A stretch of 29,962 bases of DNA from RGIG1995 sp045126815 (GTDB lineage Bacteria > Bacillota > Clostridia > Oscillospirales > CAG-272): NCBI GenBank assembly GCA_045126815.1, contig JBGVPD010000074.1, forward strand, positions 1 through 29,962, given 5' to 3'. Below the pieces are notes generated by a model. The model was given only the letters and a program-made list of their open reading frames with translations. It was not told where the DNA came from and ran no database searches. The translations under genes were made by a program, and so were the position numbers. Shown piece by piece: positions 15,452 through 23,975 of this stretch; position 1 is the stretch's first letter, and each line of letters starts with the position of its first letter.

Positions 15452-16036
15452 TTACTCTGCCAGTCCAAAGAACTCAGCGTTTTCACATTCCGCTTCGCTG
15501 TATTCTTTGCAAGTGGCTTCACCTTGCTTACCGATAAGCACTCCACCGAAATACATTCCCGGTTCCCAGTAGTTCATTTTGAATTCAAGCTTAGGAAAAG
15601 CTTGAACGACTTTTTCAAACCAACGGAACGGTGGATTCCACGCCGTACTGAAATATAAATGGATTTGCTCATCTCCTTCCCAAGTAATACGTTTTTTTGT
15701 AATTTTTTGGTGATCGATATCCCATTTCGTACCCCAGTTTGCTATATTCCAGTTAAATCCGTCAATCGGAAATACGTCTTCGCCTGTTTTCCTCGCTTTT
15801 TCCATTAACTCTTCGGATACTTTTTTGCCTCCGTCATAGCCGATTTTAACTACTTTTTTTGGCGTTCTTACCATTGCATTGAAACAAAAATACTTTACTT
15901 TTTTAGAACGTTGCCTTTTCTCGCCCTTTAATTGAGGCGGGTATTGCGCGGGATAACCCATATTCTTTTTGATAAAGAGTTTCAGTTGTTCTTTCGTGCC
16001 TTTGATTAAAAGACAATTTTCACACCAATTCGGCAT
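15452..16036 (-). CDS. YubB-like ferredoxin-fold protein (DUF1281 type)
   Basis: This is a 194-residue protein with the characteristic start MPNWCENCLLIKGT, a basic middle, then FNWNIANWGTKWD and a Trp-rich AWNPPFRWFEKV segment followed by EPGMYFGGVLIG. This order is the hallmark of the YubB/DUF1281 family, originally noted on conjugative plasmids and phages. The family has a ferredoxin-like fold and no established biochemical role; it is a good marker that this region is plasmid- or phage-derived. The start has AAGGAGGT 5 nt upstream. The protein seems complete. Confidence 0.85.
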   Translation of the reverse strand: MPNWCENCLLIKGTKEQLKLFIKKNMGYPAQYPPQLKGEKRQRSKKVKYFCFNAMVRTPKKVVKIGYDGGKKVSEELMEKARKTGEDVFPIDGFNWNIANWGTKWDIDHQKITKKRITWEGDEQIHLYFSTAWNPPFRWFEKVVQAFPKLEFKMNYWEPGMYFGGVLIGKQGEATCKEYSEAECENAEFFGLAE

Positions 16037-16046
16037 ATTTACCTCC

Positions 16047-16595
16047 TTAGAAGTGATAATCGAACATTACCATCGCCCATTTATCAGGCTCTTGTTTGAT
16101 GTGTTCAATATCTTCTGGATAAATCCGCGCCGAACTATCAGCGGTACTATAAATGTAAGAATCGCAATTATAGTCACCATGTACAAGTTTCGCAATTTTC
16201 AACAAGGCAAAAGACAAAAATCCGCTTGAAATATTCGTTTCTTCGGAAGGTTGTGTATCTCCCATAAGAATAGAAACAATCTGTTCAAGGTCTGTTCCCA
16301 TCTTCTCTTTCAATTCCTTCAAATACGTATTTAATTCAAGTTTTTGACTGCTTACTGCTTCGTTTATCTCAGCAATAAACCAATCGATATCATCTTGAGC
16401 AAAATACACCTGCTTAGGATACTCATCCGACCAACGCCCTGCATTTTCGGTTTCTCTCCAATCATAAACGGGACCCCAATAGTCTTCCGTTTCATTCTCG
16501 GCAATGGAGCGTGCCTCACTTATACGTTCTTCTTCAGGAACGTTAAAATCAAACCCTTTTTCCTTATAAACAAGCACTTTATTCAATACATGCAT
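16047..16595 (-). CDS. Uncharacterised acidic cluster protein
   Basis: This is a 182-residue acidic protein. It has an EYPKQVYFAQDDIDWFIAEI region near the middle, a hydrophobic FLSFALLKIAKLVHGDYN segment too short and polar to be a clear membrane helix, and a C-terminal DKWAMVMFDYHF. No known domain is recognised. AAGGAGG lies 5 nt upstream of the ATG and 10 bp separate it from the YubB-like gene. Confidence 0.72.
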   Translation of the reverse strand: MHVLNKVLVYKEKGFDFNVPEEERISEARSIAENETEDYWGPVYDWRETENAGRWSDEYPKQVYFAQDDIDWFIAEINEAVSSQKLELNTYLKELKEKMGTDLEQIVSILMGDTQPSEETNISSGFLSFALLKIAKLVHGDYNCDSYIYSTADSSARIYPEDIEHIKQEPDKWAMVMFDYHF

Positions 16596-16606
16596 AAACT
16601 GCCTCC

Positions 16607-17716
16607 TTATATATGGATATCGACGCCCACTAAAACGTCATCAGGATTTAATCCGTCAAGATACATGTCCACTTCTTTTTGCCAGATTATCTCAGGGCGG
16701 TCGTGTCCTTTCTCTTCAGCCGTAGTATAACACCAACGTTCGTTGTACGAACCTTCGTAGAAATACCCATAACAAATAGACGGATATTTCACTTCAGGCG
16801 ATATTCCCTTTCTTTCCAAAAATGCTTCTAAAGTATCTCCGTCGCAATACTCCATACCGTTCCAAGAACGAATACCGTCGCTACACAACGTGCAATACGA
16901 TTTTTCAGGAAGCACCTTTTCAGCAAACCATTTCTTGTACTTCTCATACGATTCTACTAAGCGGTCTTTTTTAAGTTTCAACATCAAATCCCACTCAATA
17001 TCTTTCATACGAGCGCCCGCAACCCACTTATAACCTTTAGGTGCATAGGGTCCATCCTCACGCTTTTTATCGCAAAGATAAACTTCTACACAAGAATCCT
17101 TTACCAAAAGGCAATCAAACCAGCGTCCGCCAATTGCATACCAGTCGTAAACCGTGTCAGGATTGCAATAATAACCATAAGCCTTGTTCTTCTCGTCGTA
17201 GTTTACATGTCTTCCGTTTTCGGCATAATCCTCGAACGACTTATAAGCCTTTTTGTTAGGATAGTTTGGATACGCTTTCATTTTTTTCGCAAGTTTCGTG
17301 CGAAGTTCTCGGCGTTTTCCCTTACCTACGTACTCGTACACTTTTTTGTCGCGTACTACAAACTGATGTCCATCTAAGGAATAGAAATTTCTCTTAAACC
17401 TACCATCAGGTGTTTTATAAAAATCATCTTTTCCATTTTCATATTCCTGTTTGATTTCTTCAGTCATATCAAAAAATTCTTGATAATCCTCGGAATCTTG
17501 TCCAAACGGAGCGAGCGTTTCATCCACGGCATCGCTTACCAATCGGCCAAACGTCGTTTTGCGTTCAAACAAACACTCCAAATAGATATCCTTCATTATC
17601 TTTTCTTGGGCATCGTCTTCACGCAAGTCCACAATGGCTTGTTCTACTTTTTTATTTTCTTCTAAATCTTCTACATACGGCGGAATTTCCACCGCTACAA
17701 ACGTTAAATAATGCAT
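16607..17716 (-). CDS. Uncharacterised large cluster protein with IGGRW motif
   Basis: This is a 369-residue protein. The first third is acidic and helical; the middle is basic and aromatic (KGKRRELRTKLAKKMKAYPN). A YDWYAIGGRWFDCLL motif around residue 190 is seen in various phage and element proteins of unknown function. A CTLC pair and later cysteines could bind metal, but the spacing is not a classic zinc finger. The ATG has AAGGAG 8 nt upstream. The gene's 5' end overlaps the 3' end of the next upstream gene by 13 bp, a coupled arrangement. Confidence 0.75.
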   Translation of the reverse strand: MHYLTFVAVEIPPYVEDLEENKKVEQAIVDLREDDAQEKIMKDIYLECLFERKTTFGRLVSDAVDETLAPFGQDSEDYQEFFDMTEEIKQEYENGKDDFYKTPDGRFKRNFYSLDGHQFVVRDKKVYEYVGKGKRRELRTKLAKKMKAYPNYPNKKAYKSFEDYAENGRHVNYDEKNKAYGYYCNPDTVYDWYAIGGRWFDCLLVKDSCVEVYLCDKKREDGPYAPKGYKWVAGARMKDIEWDLMLKLKKDRLVESYEKYKKWFAEKVLPEKSYCTLCSDGIRSWNGMEYCDGDTLEAFLERKGISPEVKYPSICYGYFYEGSYNERWCYTTAEEKGHDRPEIIWQKEVDMYLDGLNPDDVLVGVDIHI

Positions 17717-17916
17717 ACTTTTTTCTCCTTAGTGTATCGATAAATCCCTACTATGGGACCTTTTTTGTATTTTGCGTTCTCTTCTACGATTTCATAGTCT
17801 TCCTCTTCGAAAGTGCCGTTGCATCCGCATAAACAGAACAACGTTTTATCCTTTCTTACGATTCCGTAATTTAAATCGATATAAGAGTCTTCCAGTAAAT
17901 TCTTGAATATAACCAT
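17704..17916 (-). CDS. Small uncharacterised protein
   Basis: This is a 70-residue protein with a LFCLCGCNGTFEEEDYEIVEEN centre, i.e. a C-x-C-x-C cluster followed by an acidic stretch, and a basic end (RYTKEKKVCII). GGAGG lies 5 nt before the ATG. It overlaps the downstream gene by 13 bp. The closely spaced cysteines might bind metal. No family was recognised. Confidence 0.65.
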   Translation of the reverse strand: MVIFKNLLEDSYIDLNYGIVRKDKTLFCLCGCNGTFEEEDYEIVEENAKYKKGPIVGIYRYTKEKKVCII

Positions 17917-17925
17917 ACTTCCCTC

Positions 17926-18399
17926 CTAAATAAAGAGAATCGTATAACCGCAACGGTTGTCTTTCCAATCCAAGAGTTCGTAAACAGGATAACATCCGTC
18001 TCCCAATCCAGAACTTGAAAAAACACCGTTACAACGTAATTCGTTGTCTTTCTTGGCTTCGTAGACGAACTTGAAATCATCCAGCGTTTCGCAAATCTTT
18101 CGCCACTGGTCAAAATCATAATCGGGCTTGTTTTCAAAAAATCCTGCAAGCCCTGCATCCACACCAATCTCTCCAACTAATTTACCAATCCTCGCTCTGC
18201 TTTTAGCGGAAACGTTGATTATACTCAATTGTGTTACTCGATTACCGCCGTCCTTAATTTTACGAATATACGCTTTATAGATGTATTCGCCGGGAACAAT
18301 ATCCACTTTCATCCTACACCAAACGTTCTTATCGTAACCAGGGTCGGTAATGTCCAACTGCGTCGTTTCAAAAACGACCGTGCCTTTTTTTATAATCAT
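17926..18399 (-). CDS. DUF4241-like protein
   Basis: This is a 157-residue protein with ITDPGYDKNVWC, PGEY, a beta-rich middle ending in GEIGVDAGLAGFF and a later SGLGDGCYPVYE motif. The 'DP...G.Y...VGVDSG.....' order fits DUF4241-type proteins, some of which are associated with immunity or toxin systems; the match is by pattern only. It is the first gene of the acidic cluster after the terminator at 18425-18452. It starts at an ATG with an AAGGAG site upstream. Confidence 0.55.
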   Translation of the reverse strand: MIIKKGTVVFETTQLDITDPGYDKNVWCRMKVDIVPGEYIYKAYIRKIKDGGNRVTQLSIINVSAKSRARIGKLVGEIGVDAGLAGFFENKPDYDFDQWRKICETLDDFKFVYEAKKDNELRCNGVFSSSGLGDGCYPVYELLDWKDNRCGYTILFI

Positions 18400-18424
18400 A
18401 ATATTTCTCCTTGGTTAAAATAGA

Positions 18425-18452
18425 AAAGGCGCAAGCACTTGCCTACGCCTTT
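18425..18452 (-). terminator. Intrinsic terminator after the VWA gene
   Basis: AAAGGCG pairs with CGCCTTT, with an inner CAAG/CTTG stem, immediately after the VWA stop codon. On the minus strand it is followed by TCTATTTT. It separates the MoxR-VWA operon from the acidic cluster. Confidence 0.75.
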
Positions 18453-18456
18453 CAAC

Positions 18457-20730
18457 TCATACACGGATATGCCGTTTTACAACCGCGGTAAGTTTCGTCG
18501 GTAATTGATTAAGGTCGGTAATATCCAAAAAGGAATCCCCGTAAATCCTTTCAATACTCGGCTTATCATCCCCGATTGCCGCTGCGACAAAGGTAATACC
18601 TTTCCGTGTATATTCCTGTTTAATACCACGCAAATCTTCTTCAGCCGCCGAACCCGAATACCCGTAATCCGCCGGTTGCCCATCCGAAACCAAAATTAAA
18701 AGCTTTGCTTGTTCTGGTCTTTTCAAGAGCTTTTCCGCAACGAAACGAAGCGCTGCTCCATCCCTATTGCTATCACGGGCTTGGATATCCATAATTCGGT
18801 ATCTATCCAGATTATCTATGCTGTCAAACTCTGCATACGAATATAATTCTACCACCGATTTTCCTGTCGGATAGCTCGTGGAATGCCCGTAGACTGTTAC
18901 AGGAACCCCTAAACTATCGCAAAAATCGTATAAAATCAAAGCAGCCGCACGTGCATACGTCGCACGATCGCCACAATACATAGAGCCGGACTCGTCAACT
19001 AATAACCCGACCGCCAATTCAATTTTGCTCGGTAAATTATTCTTATAAAACACCTTACCGTCGTTACGGTGCAAGCCGTGCGAATCCAAGCGTCTTCCAA
19101 ATAATAAATTCGTCTGCTTAGAACCACGTTGGCTTTCTTTAAGTTGTTTTTCAATACTTCTTTGCAACTGTTTGGAAATAGTGATGAGCGGAGCGGATAT
19201 GCGCTGATATTGTTCGATTAGGTCTTCATCCACTTCCGAGATACGGTTTACACGTACCCTTACACCGGAGTGCACGTTGCCATAAGAAACGTTTTGCGCA
19301 AAATCATTCAATTCCGCCAAGCGTTCATCCTCTAAAGCCTCGCAAGTTGCTTTTTCTGCCATCGCATCTAAAACCCTTTCGATATCCGAAGCCGCTTTAT
19401 CGTACTTTTCACGCTCATACTCGTCATTGTACTCCGTTTCGCCGTCGTCTGGGTTATACACGTTATCGGTATCATGATACGGTATGCGTCCGCCTTCTTC
19501 TGAAGTTACGTCCTGTTTTTTACCGCCACTACCGCCAGTCATCGAGAGTCCGCTTCCTTCAGCGCTATTTTCGCCTTCCGACTCGTCTTCCGATTCATCA
19601 TTCGAACCGCCGGTTCCGTTAGCAGAATTAGAATCTTCATCCTCTTCGTCTTCGCCTTCAGCATTCTTTTTTGTGCTTGCACGTTTAGATGCTGTAGATT
19701 CGTCCTCTGTCTCCTCGCCAACGTTATCTCCAACGGACATCGTAGTGCCTTTACCAATTGTAGAACTCCCAATCAAGCCTTTTAATGCTTCATCGATTGC
19801 TTCTTCCAAGGAACCGCTACCGCCTGCACCGCCAGACGCGTCTTGCTTTTCTTTACAGTACTCACAAAAGCTTTTCATGTGCGGCCAACATTTAATAATA
19901 ATTTTATTTACGGCGTTGTAGCGTTCACGACTGTTTCTTGCAAATAACGCTTTATCCAATACAGGTATCAATTCAAATACCGTCTGGATGCGATAATCCG
20001 CAAACGATTCGTCACCATACTTAATTTCTCCGAATTTGACGTAGGAAAGGATTACTTGAAGCAAACTCTCAAAAATATGAATCTTGCCTTCTGCTTCTTC
20101 TTCCTTGAGTTGCGTAACGGTATCCATTCTATTAAAATGTACTTCACGAAGCGTTTCCAAACCATACCCAAGCGTGCCGGGAAATCTGTTCAATACGCAG
20201 TTTTCGATATATCCGTCTTCGATAACGTTAAGGGTTTTCAATGCAATATTTTGTACTGCAAGTAAGTTCCTTTCGTCTTCTTTTACGTATTTCCAAAAAT
20301 CCAGCTCGTTGAGCTCTTCTTGAGAATTGTCTGCTTCAGGTACTTGCGGATACCATTTTCCGTTCGCCAAATAGTTTGCGTACGTTTGCATCATAGGGAA
20401 ATCCGTATAAAGTACGTGACCAAGTTCGTGCGCAAATAATCCGCTTACGATTTGATATCGGTTTTCTCTTCCTACTACGTCCGTTACGAGTTTATTGCCC
20501 GTATTGATTCTAATAAGAAAATCATCCGTATCTGCCACCATACCTAAATCCGGTTCCCAGAACAAACGCACTCTCACGCGACGATTATATTGATATCGCC
20601 GCGTTTGTGCATCTACAATATCCTCATAATGCCCCGCAAGTAGTCGGGACGTGAAGAATTGTTTATCGGTTATGCTGCTTCGTTTTTCATCTAAACGCTG
20701 CCTAACCAATTTGTGATTCACTCTTGCCAT
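18457..20730 (-). CDS. CobT-like VWA protein with an HExxH metal-binding motif
   Basis: This is a 757-residue protein with three parts. Residues 1-295 are alpha-helical and carry HELGH (101-105) and, about 65 residues on, NVIEDGYIEN (168-177), the layout of a zinc-binding HExxH...E site. Residues 300-445 are an acidic, Ser/Gly-rich linker. Residues 570-757 are a von Willebrand A domain with the MIDAS motif DESGS (579-583), a DSNRDGAA loop (653-660) and SDGQP (682-686). This resembles CobT and related VWA partners of MoxR/CobS AAA+ ATPases; the ATPase gene lies directly upstream. The pair probably acts as a metal- or ATP-driven remodelling machine on an unknown substrate. GGAGG lies 14 nt from the ATG, which is unusually far. 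Confidence 0.85.
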   Translation of the reverse strand: MARVNHKLVRQRLDEKRSSITDKQFFTSRLLAGHYEDIVDAQTRRYQYNRRVRVRLFWEPDLGMVADTDDFLIRINTGNKLVTDVVGRENRYQIVSGLFAHELGHVLYTDFPMMQTYANYLANGKWYPQVPEADNSQEELNELDFWKYVKEDERNLLAVQNIALKTLNVIEDGYIENCVLNRFPGTLGYGLETLREVHFNRMDTVTQLKEEEAEGKIHIFESLLQVILSYVKFGEIKYGDESFADYRIQTVFELIPVLDKALFARNSRERYNAVNKIIIKCWPHMKSFCEYCKEKQDASGGAGGSGSLEEAIDEALKGLIGSSTIGKGTTMSVGDNVGEETEDESTASKRASTKKNAEGEDEEDEDSNSANGTGGSNDESEDESEGENSAEGSGLSMTGGSGGKKQDVTSEEGGRIPYHDTDNVYNPDDGETEYNDEYEREKYDKAASDIERVLDAMAEKATCEALEDERLAELNDFAQNVSYGNVHSGVRVRVNRISEVDEDLIEQYQRISAPLITISKQLQRSIEKQLKESQRGSKQTNLLFGRRLDSHGLHRNDGKVFYKNNLPSKIELAVGLLVDESGSMYCGDRATYARAAALILYDFCDSLGVPVTVYGHSTSYPTGKSVVELYSYAEFDSIDNLDRYRIMDIQARDSNRDGAALRFVAEKLLKRPEQAKLLILVSDGQPADYGYSGSAAEEDLRGIKQEYTRKGITFVAAAIGDDKPSIERIYGDSFLDITDLNQLPTKLTAVVKRHIRV

Positions 20731-20758
20731 AAGAGTAATTTTATCCTCCTTGTATTAT

Positions 20759-22633
20759 TTATGCTGTCTTTTTACGATACCGCTTTGAAAAGATAGGTTC
20801 TAAAACCGCTATTCGCAAAGCTTCACGGTCCGCTTCATCCGACGTTGCTTTGCTCACGATGGTGTATAATGCAGATTCGTAGATATCTCCCGTAATTTCT
20901 GCGCTTACAATCCAGTCGATTAAGCTTCGCATACCGATTGTACCGTCCGTTATACTCTTTTCTTTACAATACTTAGCCATATCGTTGACAACCTGTACCA
21001 TTTGAGAAACTTGGAACTCGTCCGTTGCTCCCGTAACACTCATTGCACGTTGAACCATTACTTCGGGCGTAGGCAAGTCCACGTCGCAAACCATACTCAT
21101 TCTGTCGATGATAGACTGATTAAGTCCACGACAGCCTTCATAGCTTACGTTCGTCGTGACGACGATTACCGTGTCGGGATGTCTTTCGATAATCTCACCC
21201 GTAGGCAAAGTTATCGAGCCTTCCTGCTCTAAAAGCGAGTTCAAACCAACAAGCACGCCGGGTTGCATTATCGTGGTCGGTTCTTGAATTTCCACAACGT
21301 AACCGTGTTTCAATGCTTTCAAGAAATCAGTTTCCACGTACCTAAACGTTTGCCCTTTGTTCTCTCCTTCCTTTTTTGGTGTGGATAACAATTTAATTTT
21401 ATCCGTAACCAAATTCAAAACGAGCGCCATACAATCTTGCGTCGTTGCGTCTTGCTTTTCTTTTCCCGTTAATTTCAGATATACGCCCGAAGGATCGAAC
21501 TCTATATCTTCCAAATCCGGCAAATTCATAAGCTTTGCAACGTTCTCATAATTGATTCCGCCCATTGCCTTTAATTCTTCACGTTCTTTATCCAGCTCAG
21601 CGTTTGCCGTCGAAACGTTCTCGGAATCAGGGAATATCTGACCGATAAAGTCAAAAATTTCCGTTCCAGCCGAACACGTATACTTCATGTACGGAAGTCC
21701 AAGCCCTGCCGCAATCGCTTTTGCACCCATTGTCTTACCCGTACCAGCTTCGCCACGCAATAAAAAGTTACGCATTTGCGTAGGTCTGCCAGTCGTTTTT
21801 TGAGCGTGATTACAAATATCCATTACTACCTGCGGTACGATATACCACTCGGGAAGTTTAGGAATCAGCGATTTCTCTAAAGCCGAAAATGCTCTCGTGT
21901 GGAAATTGTATTTCCCTTCAAACGCCGAAACGTCTATAATCTTTTTGGCTTTTTTAATCGTTCCTGCTTGCTTTAACTGCGCAAGGATATTGAACTCACC
22001 TGCTTGCACATTCTTCGGGGCAAATACACCCGAATCCAGTTGTGCCCTTGAAATTCTCGTTAAGTTCCCGGCCGCGTCGATATTGATTTTTAAATGCGCC
22101 GAACACGTTTCGTCCTTGATTCGACGATAAGCGTTATCGCATAATATCGCAGCTGCATTCGTCGAATCATCTAATTTTGAAAAGTCCGTCAAATAATGTG
22201 TAAAATAATTTTTGAAATTCTCTTCAAATTCCTTATCCGACATGAGTGCGGGAAACATTGCCATCATCACGGCTGCACCGTCTCTGTTTTTGGCGTTCAT
22301 AATGTAATTTTCCAGCATTTTTGTGTTTTCATTATAAACACCTGCGCTTAAATTACCCGTATCGGCATCGTAAACAACCAAGTGGAACTCACCGGCGTTC
22401 GACGATGCATACTCAGCGACGCATTTTTCGTCTGCCGTCGTACCTACAGCGCCTCTTCCCGTACCAGACATGGCGGAACAAATAGCGTTTAACGCTTTAA
22501 TCACCGTCATACTGAGCGTGGATTCCGTTTTATCGCCATAGACGGAAGAGACTTTTACTTTCCTCGGCGCTTTATCAAAAGGCGCGGGTAAACTCCTACT
22601 AAAATTAAATAAATTATTAACGTTAATACTCAT
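20759..22633 (-). CDS. MoxR/CobS-like AAA+ ATPase
   Basis: This is a 624-residue protein. The first 240 residues are an uncharacterised, partly beta domain with no obvious motif. Residues 245-560 are an AAA+ module with Walker A GEAGTGKT (294-301), the GTEIFDFIG pore-like segment, Walker B VVEIQEP (446-452), sensor 1 TTN (493-495) and an IIDRM arginine-finger region (509-513). The conserved GSITLPTGE loop next to Walker B is typical of MoxR/CobS-type proteins. An insertion between Walker A and Walker B (about 335-430) makes it longer than usual. Such ATPases form rings and work with VWA partners; here the partner follows 28 bp downstream. The ribosome binding site (AAAGGAT) is weak. Confidence 0.88.
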   Translation of the reverse strand: MSINVNNLFNFSRSLPAPFDKAPRKVKVSSVYGDKTESTLSMTVIKALNAICSAMSGTGRGAVGTTADEKCVAEYASSNAGEFHLVVYDADTGNLSAGVYNENTKMLENYIMNAKNRDGAAVMMAMFPALMSDKEFEENFKNYFTHYLTDFSKLDDSTNAAAILCDNAYRRIKDETCSAHLKINIDAAGNLTRISRAQLDSGVFAPKNVQAGEFNILAQLKQAGTIKKAKKIIDVSAFEGKYNFHTRAFSALEKSLIPKLPEWYIVPQVVMDICNHAQKTTGRPTQMRNFLLRGEAGTGKTMGAKAIAAGLGLPYMKYTCSAGTEIFDFIGQIFPDSENVSTANAELDKEREELKAMGGINYENVAKLMNLPDLEDIEFDPSGVYLKLTGKEKQDATTQDCMALVLNLVTDKIKLLSTPKKEGENKGQTFRYVETDFLKALKHGYVVEIQEPTTIMQPGVLVGLNSLLEQEGSITLPTGEIIERHPDTVIVVTTNVSYEGCRGLNQSIIDRMSMVCDVDLPTPEVMVQRAMSVTGATDEFQVSQMVQVVNDMAKYCKEKSITDGTIGMRSLIDWIVSAEITGDIYESALYTIVSKATSDEADREALRIAVLEPIFSKRYRKKTA

Positions 22634-22650
22634 TTGTAAATCCTTTCTGC

Positions 22651-23394
22651 TTATTGCAGTAATGTAATTTTTATTCCTTCCGGAACCATCTCAACAGCGC
22701 TAAGGTCCATTCGCTTGAGCTCTTCGCAAATGTTTGCCCAGCTCTCCTGAACGGGCAACTCTTCCGCCGTTAGTAAAATACTGTCCTTACCGTCCCCGAT
22801 CGCGTTATTACAACGTTCGTTCAGTTCGGCAATGTGATTCTCCACCCAATCGAACGCCATCAGTTCGTAATTCACCTTCAAAGGCTCATCCGCTACTGCA
22901 CTCGGTTCTTTTTCTTCGATAGGCTTAACTTGCTGTTCGTTTGTGTATGGCATTACCTCCAATCCTTGCACGAATAGATTTGTTATAAGCACCTTTACAC
23001 GGCGATATCCCCCCGCTTTATTCAAGCGGATAAATACGTCTTCGCCATTTTGCAAGAGTTTTCTTACGTTCGGTCTTTCCCAAATCCACTGTGCGCCGGG
23101 ATATTCTTGCTCTACGAGCTGAGATACCTTTGACGTCAGTACACCATATTCCAATTCAAACAATTCCTTGTCCGTTATAAGCTTTGATTCCTTTTCTTTG
23201 GGTTGTTCTGCTATCTTTTCTTCTGCTTCTTGCGGTTGTTTTCTGCAAGCGCGCACCACAAGCACTACAAGCAAAGCGATAATAGCAAGAATGGTAATCG
23301 GCCAAAACCGAAACATAAAACTAAGAAAAATTACCAAGCAAATAATAATAAAAGTGTCCTGCGCAAATCCTTTTACGTCACTAGGCTTTCGCAT
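22651..23394 (-). CDS. Membrane protein of the MoxR-VWA operon
   Basis: This is a 247-residue protein. Two adjacent transmembrane helices near the N-terminus (about 13-32 and 33-49) are followed by a Glu/Lys-rich linker and two cytoplasmic-looking segments, including YPGAQWIWERPNVRK and LAFDWVENHIAELNER-like helical parts. It has no catalytic motif. AAGGAGGTG lies just upstream of the ATG, and the gene overlaps the upstream one by 14 bp. Its place directly before the ATPase suggests it may anchor the MoxR-VWA machine to the membrane; this is inference. Confidence 0.78.
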   Translation of the reverse strand: MRKPSDVKGFAQDTFIIICLVIFLSFMFRFWPITILAIIALLVVLVVRACRKQPQEAEEKIAEQPKEKESKLITDKELFELEYGVLTSKVSQLVEQEYPGAQWIWERPNVRKLLQNGEDVFIRLNKAGGYRRVKVLITNLFVQGLEVMPYTNEQQVKPIEEKEPSAVADEPLKVNYELMAFDWVENHIAELNERCNNAIGDGKDSILLTAEELPVQESWANICEELKRMDLSAVEMVPEGIKITLLQ

Positions 23395-23896
23395 GTTCCA
23401 CCTCCTTTATTGGCGGAAAGAACTCGCAGAAAACAAAGTTTTTTTCACACTCTATATGAGAGCAGATAAACTTTTCATCCACGCATTCTCTATCGCACAA
23501 TATCATAGGCGCCGTTTCGTCTTCCAACTCTTTCACCATCCTTTGTTTTGGTACAAAGATATGAATTTGGTTTTCGGGCGAACAATTACTTCTCCTGACA
23601 ATCACCACGGTCGGTTGTTTTTCGTCTACAAGCCGTCCATCGCCTATTTTATCGCCGATGACAGCATTGCCGAGAACCACTTCAGCTTTTCCCAACTTCG
23701 GATAAATTAGCGTATTTGTGAAGCTTTCCTTGTCGAAATACATCTTTACCTGGTATTGTCTTTTTACTTTCACCGCGTCGATAATTGCATTGAGCTCGTC
23801 TTCCGTAAGATACTCACGGGTTTTGGCTTTCAATACGTTTTTCAACTTGGCTTTTTTCTTTTCTAAGGGATAGCATCCAAAATGATTGTTTGTCAT
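23381..23896 (-). CDS. Uncharacterised protein at the head of the MoxR-VWA operon
   Basis: This is a 171-residue protein. The N-terminus is basic (KKKAKLKNVLKAKTR), followed by a beta-rich middle (QPTVVIVRRSNCSPENQIHIFVPK) and a Cys-rich end (CDRECVDEKFICSHIECEKNFVFC) that could bind zinc. The rest looks like no family I know. The ATG has AAGGAGG upstream, and the gene starts 18 bp after the terminator stem of the ssb unit, so it opens a new operon or depends on read-through. Confidence 0.72.
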   Translation of the reverse strand: MTNNHFGCYPLEKKKAKLKNVLKAKTREYLTEDELNAIIDAVKVKRQYQVKMYFDKESFTNTLIYPKLGKAEVVLGNAVIGDKIGDGRLVDEKQPTVVIVRRSNCSPENQIHIFVPKQRMVKELEDETAPMILCDRECVDEKFICSHIECEKNFVFCEFFPPIKEVEHAKA

Positions 23897-23913
23897 AAAA
23901 CCTCCTTAAACGC

Positions 23914-23948
23914 AAAAAGGCGCACGATAACCGAAGTTACCGTACGCC
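23914..23948 (-). terminator. Strong UUCG-loop terminator after ssb
   Basis: On the minus strand, GGCGTACGGTAAC pairs with GTTATCGTGCGCC (13 pairs, two G-U) around a TTCG tetraloop and is followed by TTTTT. It begins 27 bp after the ssb stop codon and is the strongest terminator in the window. Confidence 0.92.
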
Positions 23949-23975
23949 ATACGTTTTCTTTTGTAGGACTAACCC

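Noticed and set aside
19484..19921. Long plus-strand open frame opposite the VWA gene (Ser/Pro-rich)
   Set aside because: It is the mirror of the acidic Ser/Gly/Glu linker of the VWA gene; low-complexity composition and no ribosome binding site.
23168..23710. 180-codon plus-strand frame opposite the membrane protein and unknown gene
   Set aside because: It spans two well-supported overlapping minus-strand genes, lacks a ribosome binding site and reads as non-protein composition.
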